Assembly: GCA_965224275.1 (NCBI GenBank)
Contig: CBDCYR010000011.1
Location: 62,001-126,000, forward strand
DNA length: 64,000 nucleotides
Direction: 5' to 3'
From: CAUZWH01 sp965224275
GTDB lineage: Bacteria > Pseudomonadota > Alphaproteobacteria > SHVV01
The notes below the pieces were generated by a model that was not told the origin of the DNA, made no database searches, and saw nothing but the letters and a program-made list of their open reading frames with translations. Positions within the stretch are counted from its first letter, which is position 1; every line of letters begins with the position of its first letter. Shown in pieces: positions 59,685-64,000 of the stretch. Position numbers and translations under genes: made by a program.

Positions 59685-60557
59685 TTAGCCGGCGGCACGG
59701 ATGCGTTCGCTGATCTCCAAAACGCGGCGCGCTTTCTCGACAATCGGATAATCGACGAAGTAACCGTCGACCTGGATCGAGGCAGACCCCGCGGCTTCGG
59801 CCTCTTTGAAGGCCGCGATGATCTTCTCGGCCCGCGTCACCTCAGCCGCATCGGGCGTGAACACATCATTCACCAGGCCGACTTGATCGGGGTGGATGCA
59901 AAGTTTGCCCTGGAATCCGAACTCGAGTGCTTTTTGGGTCGACAGTTCGAGGTGCTCGCGGTCCTTGAGATCGATAAAAACGGAATCGATCGGCGGCTCG
60001 ATTCCAGCAGCACGAGACGCCAAGACGATGCGGCCACGTGCGTAGGCCAGTTCCTGTTCGGGCCCGGTCCACACCAGGTTCATGTCGCGGGTGAAATCGC
60101 CGGCACCGAAGGACACCCGTTTGACACGGGTTCCCGCCATCACGATCGCGTCGATATTGTGCAGGCCGAGGCCGGTTTCGATAATTGGCAACAGGTCGAT
60201 GCTGCCGATCTCGAGGCCGTTTTCACGTTCGAGTTGCGCCAACACCCAATCCGCGGTTTGCAACTGATCCGCGGTTTCGACTTTGGGCAACATGATCCCA
60301 TCGACCCATGGCCCGACGACCCCGGCAAAGTCACCCCAGGCGAATTCGGTATCGAGGCTGTTGACCCTGACATAGCCGAGCCCACGATGCTGCTTCTTCA
60401 ACGCGTCAACGATGGTTGCCCGCGTCGCTGGTTTTTCGGCGATGGCGACGGCGTCTTCGAGATCGAGAATGACGACGTCGGCGCCGACCTGGAAAACCTT
60501 CTCCACTTTGCGCGGGTGGTTGCCCGGCGCAAACAAGAACGATCGTAGTGGGTGCAT
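59685..60557 (-). CDS. HpcH/HpaI or CitE-like aldolase/lyase
   Basis: A 290-residue protein of the citrate-lyase-beta/malyl-CoA-lyase-like superfamily that cleaves or condenses CoA esters or oxo acids, usually with Mg2+. The ATG at 60557 follows GGAGGACTCCC. MHPLRSFLFAPGNHPRKVEK, VVILDLEDAVAIAEKPATRA, YVRVNSLDTEFAWGD, LPKVETADQLQTA, LPIIETGLGLHNI (metal-binding Glu), SFGAGDFTRDMNLVWTG and GFQGKLCIHPDQVGLVND are family landmarks. The exact substrate is unknown; malyl- or citramalyl-CoA-like compounds are common. Confidence 0.9.
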   Translation of the reverse strand: MHPLRSFLFAPGNHPRKVEKVFQVGADVVILDLEDAVAIAEKPATRATIVDALKKQHRGLGYVRVNSLDTEFAWGDFAGVVGPWVDGIMLPKVETADQLQTADWVLAQLERENGLEIGSIDLLPIIETGLGLHNIDAIVMAGTRVKRVSFGAGDFTRDMNLVWTGPEQELAYARGRIVLASRAAGIEPPIDSVFIDLKDREHLELSTQKALEFGFQGKLCIHPDQVGLVNDVFTPDAAEVTRAEKIIAAFKEAEAAGSASIQVDGYFVDYPIVEKARRVLEISERIRAAG

Positions 60558-60742
60558 TGGGAGTCCTCCGCTCGGCGCGAGGGGCGCACACAAACACAGG
60601 CAAATAAACCGATCAAGGGCGATGCGCGATACGCCCTTTTACTCAGGTTAATGGGGGTTGGCGGCTGTTTCACTACCATTGGCGCAGATGGCTGGAGGCA
60701 TTGGGATGGAGGAAGAGTTTTTCCTGCCAGCGGCGGGAACTC

Positions 60743-60877
60743 ATGATGACGGCCGCGGATTGGGCAGAAGCCGAATCGGAAGCGTTGCGCAAGCCTGATC
60801 CGGATTTCGGTGATCGCGAAATACAACGCTATCGCCACTTGCGAGACGCGGTAACTGCGAACACAAGCGCAGACTGA
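60743..60877 (+). CDS. Possible small protein, 44 residues
   Basis: A short open frame MMTAADWAEAESEALRKPDP ending at 60877, charged and likely helical (DREIQRYRHLRDAV). The upstream GGGAAC is a weak RBS. I do not recognise it. It is the only gene-like feature in the 390-bp stretch 60558-60947 between the lyase gene and IS256 copy 2. It may be spurious. Confidence 0.35.
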   Translation: MMTAADWAEAESEALRKPDPDFGDREIQRYRHLRDAVTANTSAD

Positions 60878-60947
60878 GTCGTGTATGACTGTCGACGAAA
60901 AAGTTGATCGCGCGTTGGTTTGAAAGCACTGTCTGCAAGCTCTAGTA

Positions 60948-62396
60948 GATCGTGTCCCGCGGAGTGGTGTAAGAGCGTTGCGCTCTACGCTGCTCCCGGC
61001 GGGTAGGGCCGGGACGTTCAGGCTGCCACGGTGGGCAGCGTGATGGGGACATCATCGCTCAGCGGAGCGATGGATTCCAGCGTCATGTATCTCCTTGAGA
61101 CGGCCCACTCGTCGTTCTGCTCGAGAAGGATGGCGCCGACGAGCCGTGTGATGGCGGCTTCGTTGGGAAAGATACCGACGACGTTGGTGCGACGCTTGAC
61201 CTCGGCATGGAGCCGTTCGATCGGGTTTGTGGAGTGCAATTTCTGGCGGTGCTCCCTGGGGAAGCTCATGTAGGCGAGGACGTCGTGCTCGGCTTCGTCC
61301 ATGAGAACTGCCAGCTTGGGCACCTTGAGCCTGAGCTGGTCGGCGACCTGGCGCCACTGGACCTTCGCGCTGTCGGCGTCCTCCTGGGCGAAGGCGGTGG
61401 CGACGAAGGCGGAGACGACGCGCCGGCCCTGGCGGCCGGCATGGGCCAGCAGGTTGCGGGCGAAGTGCACGCGGCAGCGCTGCCATGTGGCGCCGAGGAT
61501 CCGGGTCGCGGCGGCCTTCAGGCCCTTGTGGTCGTCGGAGATCACCAGCTTCACGCCGCGCAGCCCGCGCCGGGCCAGCGAGCGCAGGAACTCGGTCCAG
61601 AAGGCCTCGGCCTCAGACGCGCCGATCGCCATGCCCAGGACCTCGCGGCGGCCCTGGTCGTTGACGGCCACAGCCACGGTCACCGCGACCGAGACGATGC
61701 GCCCGGCCTCGCGCACCTTTACATAGGTTGCGTCGAGCCACAGATAGGGCCAGTCGCCCTCCAGCGATCGATCGAGGAAGCCGTTGACCTTATCGTCGAT
61801 CTCGCCGCACAGCCTGGAGACCTGGCTCTTGGAGACGCCCGACATGCCCATGGCCTGCACCAGGTCGTCGACCGAGCGGGTCGACACGCCCTGGATGTAG
61901 GCCTCCTGGATCACCGCAGCCAGCGCCTTCTCGGCCATCCGCCGCGGCTCCAGGAAGCCCGGGAAGTAGCTCCCCTTCCTCAGCTTCGGGATCTTCAGCT
62001 CGACCGTGCCGGCCCGCGTCTCCCAGGACCGGTCGCGGTAGCCGTTGCGGTGGGTGATACGATCCGCCGAGCGCTCGCCGTGAGCGGCGCCGGTCAGGCC
62101 CTCGACCTCCAGTGCCATCAGCCGCTCGGCCGTGAAGCCGATCATCTCGCGAAGCAGATCGGCATCGGAGCTCTTCTCCAAAAGCGCGCGCAGGGTCATC
62201 ATGTCCTGGGTCATCGTGGTTCTCCTTCGGGTCAGGTTGGTTTGCACTAGCCCAACCCTAAACCGGAACCGCGATGGCCTCCGCTGTGGATAGCCGGCTT
62301 GCCTACGCCAGACTCTCGGCGGTCGCTACGGCAAGCCGCCTACCCACAGCTAACAGAGGCTCCAACAACTCCTACACCACGTCCTGGGACACGACC
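60948..62396 (-). mobile_element. IS256-family insertion sequence, copy 2 (inverted)
   Basis: A 1449-bp element with an 8-bp target duplication CTCTAGTA (60940-60947 and 62397-62404). It has the same ends as copy 1 (GATCGTGTCCC and, as complement, GGTCGTGTCCC) and the same transposase, but opposite orientation. The two copies form a 1.4-kb inverted repeat around 9.7 kb. Confidence 0.95.
61018..62214 (-). CDS. IS256-family (mutator-type) transposase
   Basis: A 398-residue transposase with the same predicted protein as the one at 49954. The ATG at 62214 follows AAGGAG. The catalytic regions WLDATYVKVREAGR, VISDDHKGLKAA and NPIERLHAEVKRRT are all intact. Identity between copies implies recent movement. 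Confidence 0.96.
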   Translation of the reverse strand: MTQDMMTLRALLEKSSDADLLREMIGFTAERLMALEVEGLTGAAHGERSADRITHRNGYRDRSWETRAGTVELKIPKLRKGSYFPGFLEPRRMAEKALAAVIQEAYIQGVSTRSVDDLVQAMGMSGVSKSQVSRLCGEIDDKVNGFLDRSLEGDWPYLWLDATYVKVREAGRIVSVAVTVAVAVNDQGRREVLGMAIGASEAEAFWTEFLRSLARRGLRGVKLVISDDHKGLKAAATRILGATWQRCRVHFARNLLAHAGRQGRRVVSAFVATAFAQEDADSAKVQWRQVADQLRLKVPKLAVLMDEAEHDVLAYMSFPREHRQKLHSTNPIERLHAEVKRRTNVVGIFPNEAAITRLVGAILLEQNDEWAVSRRYMTLESIAPLSDDVPITLPTVAA

Positions 62397-62454
62397 CTCT
62401 AGTAGAGTCCATCCACTAGATTCCAGACTCCTGTAGGCCCGTTGGAGGATAGGT

Positions 62455-62835
62455 ATGCTGCTACGTACCGTGTTGTCGTTTGCTGTTCTCATCGTCTTCG
62501 CTGCATCGGTCCCGGCATTCGCCGACGGCGATCCGGTTCGTGGCAAGCGGGTCTATAACAAGTGCAAAGCGTGCCATCTGATCGAGGTGAGCACGAAAAA
62601 GAAAGTGGGCCCCCATCTTGCCAAGATATTTGGACGCAAAGCCGCATCGATTGAGGGGTTTAAGTATTCCAAGGCGATGCGTAAGGCCGACATCGTATGG
62701 GACGAGAACAACCTTGATGCGTATTTAAAGAAGCCGAAAAAGTTCCTAAAGGGCACCAAAATGGCGTTTGTCGGGCTTAAAAAAGAGAAAGACCGCAACG
62801 ACGTCCTCGCCTATTTGAAGGAAGCAACAAAATAG
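62455..62835 (+). CDS. Class I c-type cytochrome (cytochrome c2-like)
   Basis: A 126-residue periplasmic cytochrome c. The ATG at 62455 follows GGAGGAT, and residues 1-23 form a signal peptide (LLRTVLSFAVLIVFAASVPA, then FA). Heme attachment is CKACH near residue 40 and the Met ligand is in KFLKGTKMAFVGLKKEKDR. The protein is Lys-rich, as usual for small soluble electron carriers. The gene is not in an operon. It overlaps the open C-terminal extension of the convergent oxidoreductase. Confidence 0.93.
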   Translation: MLLRTVLSFAVLIVFAASVPAFADGDPVRGKRVYNKCKACHLIEVSTKKKVGPHLAKIFGRKAASIEGFKYSKAMRKADIVWDENNLDAYLKKPKKFLKGTKMAFVGLKKEKDRNDVLAYLKEATK

Positions 62836-63854
62836 ATCGACGCCCGGGCCTACGCATCCGGTTGCGGTGGTGTGGAGGTCGTTACAAACTTTTATGCAGA
62901 TCTTGCCGAAATGCCCGCCCGACGCCAGGTGTTCGAACGCCGCGCACGCGTCCTGTAGCGGGTAAACACTGTCGACGACCGGCTTGACGCCGTTGGCAGC
63001 CATGCCGCGCATCATATCCTCCAGGCCGTCGCGTGTGCCCACGCTCACCCCCTGGAGATTCACATTGCGTGAGCCGATAAGCGGAATGAGCAGATCGGCG
63101 CGCGCGCCCGAAAGCACACCGATTAAGCAGATGATGCCGCCCGGACGAATCGCCCACAGCGATTGTCTCAAGGTGTCGCTGCCGCCGAGTTCGATGATGT
63201 TGTCGACGCCGCTGCCGGCGGTGAGGCCGAGCGCCGTCTTTCCCCATTCCTGATCGGCACGATAGTTGATCAGATGATCCGCGCCGAGCGCGGCCGCGCG
63301 CGCCAGTTTGTCGTCGCTCGAGGATGTCATGATCACCTCCGCCCCAAACAGCTTGGCGAACTGAAGTGCGAACAAAGCGACGCCACCGGTCCCTTGAACG
63401 AGAATCCGATCACCCGGTTTGGCATTGCCGTACACCGCGATTGCCGACCACGCCGTTAGGGCTGCACAGGGAAGTGAGGCGGCCTCGATGTCGGAGAGAG
63501 TGTCGGGTGTCGCCGCCAGACCCTGCTCGTTGAATGCACGTAATTCGCAGAGAACACCATCACGATCGCGGCCGATATCGCTATTGATTTTATCCTGGCT
63601 CGCCGGACCGGAAATCCAATTCTGAAAAAAACTTACGGTGACCCGGTCGCCGTTCTTGAAGCGGGTTGCGCCTTCGCCAAGCGCGATCACCTCGCCGGCG
63701 CCGTCACTGAGCGGGATTAGATCGGCTTTTTTCTGCCGCGATCCGTAACCGCCCCGCGTCATGACCAGATCTCGATAGTTGAGCGAGGCGGCTTTCATTC
63801 GCACCAGCACCTCACCAGGCCCGGCCACCGGGTCGGGACGCTCGACGATGCTTA
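62746..63854 (-). pseudogene. Zinc-type alcohol dehydrogenase/quinone oxidoreductase, 5' end cut by IS5 copy 3
   Basis: A medium-chain dehydrogenase/reductase-family oxidoreductase. The visible part starts LSIVERPDPVAGPGEVLVRM, so about 13 N-terminal residues are missing where IS5 copy 3 has inserted. KAASLNYRDLVMTRGGYGSR, LPCAALTAWSAIAVYGNAKP and GDRILVQGTGGVALFALQFA (NADP-binding) are clear. The family C-terminus GGHFGKICIKV is followed by 38 unusual residues (CNDLHTTATGCV and on) that run 90 bp into the cytochrome gene on the other strand. One inserted base in the AAAA run near 62893 would give an immediate stop, so this end may be a frameshift. Confidence 0.82.
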
Positions 63855-64000
63855 GAGTCCGACTCGAAACTCTATGTTTGATAACAGTACCTTGCGAGCC
63901 GCCTTGTGAGGAGTCGGATGTTGGCGACAAGAATCCATGCCTGTGCGGAGGCGATTGATTTCTCCCAATCCTTGGCCAGTCGACGGCATCGGTTGAGCCA
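63855..64000 (-). mobile_element. IS5-family insertion sequence, copy 3 (partial at window edge)
   Basis: The right end of the same IS5 element (GAGTCCGACTCGAAACTC) begins at 63855 in reverse orientation, next to a TTA target triplet (63852-63854). The transposase 3' end is visible from its stop at 63872 to the window edge. The remaining roughly 790 bp lie outside. Confidence 0.92.

Noticed and set aside
1..64000. tRNA, rRNA, prophage or plasmid replication genes
   Set aside because: No tRNA cloverleaf, rRNA-like sequence, integrase, phage structural gene or replication initiator was recognised on either strand.

Overview
The window is high-GC DNA packed with metabolic genes and looks like the chromosome of an alphaproteobacterium, probably a heterotroph related to Rhodospirillales. 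The best evidence is the cysG–DUF2849–cysI–DUF934 sulfite-reduction cluster, a typically alphaproteobacterial arrangement. DUF1194, DM13, HpaB-like, CaiB/BaiF, TRAP-transporter and amidohydrolase genes fit the same picture. I see no rRNA, tRNA, CRISPR array, phage module or plasmid backbone.

Layout. 1-6.6 kb: the 3' part of typA, a DUF1194 protein, a 243-bp tandem repeat, and the sulfite/siroheme operon, whose cysI is frameshifted; an Lrp regulator is divergent from it. 7-12 kb: a fatty-acyl-AMP ligase with its own acyl carrier protein, an Fe(II)/2-oxoglutarate dioxygenase, an M23 endopeptidase and aspartate dehydrogenase. 12-17.6 kb: a three-subunit molybdenum hydroxylase divergent from an amidase. 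18-27 kb: a TRAP transporter operon ending in a frameshifted amidohydrolase, then a second amidohydrolase, a dienelactone hydrolase, two DMT exporters and an FAH-family enzyme. 27-33.5 kb: a MITE-like element, a small Sel1 protein behind three operator-like palindromes, an HxlR regulator divergent from a frameshifted lipoprotein hydrolase, a barbiturase/cyanurate-hydrolase-like enzyme, a CoA-transferase and an acyl-CoA dehydrogenase. 33.5-44.4 kb: an orphan E1-alpha, a split MFE-2-like pair (SDR and MaoC), a heme-oxygenase-fold protein, a five-gene minus-strand operon (acyl-CoA dehydrogenase, FAH, SDR, DM13, aminotransferase) and a third amidohydrolase.

44.6-53.3 kb is an insertion-sequence island. 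A prolyl-oligopeptidase gene is interrupted by two nearly identical IS5-family copies. They are followed by a gene remnant, a pentapeptide-repeat gene, an IS256-family element, a PilZ gene, a dioxygenase remnant and an IS1182-family element. 53.6-64 kb returns to catabolic genes (a truncated AMP-binding protein, PNPOx, cupin, HpaB family, CoA-transferase, CitE-like), a Phd/PIN toxin-antitoxin pair, a second inverted IS256 copy, cytochrome c, and an oxidoreductase whose 5' end is cut by a third IS5 copy at the window edge.

Functionally the window is mostly a collection of uptake and acyl-CoA, amide and ring-cleavage catabolism genes in small operons. Intergenic DNA is rich in repeats: pyrimidine-rich mosaic elements that often carry terminator-like hairpins, a variable-stem hairpin family, and a MITE-like family beginning CTAGTGGATG. 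The features most likely to be undescribed are the phased GTGATG-N3-RTCAC sites before the Sel1 gene, the variable-stem hairpins, and the MITE-like family whose ends overlap stop codons. Three apparent single-base frameshifts (cysI, an amidohydrolase, a lipoprotein hydrolase) could be real decay or residual assembly errors.
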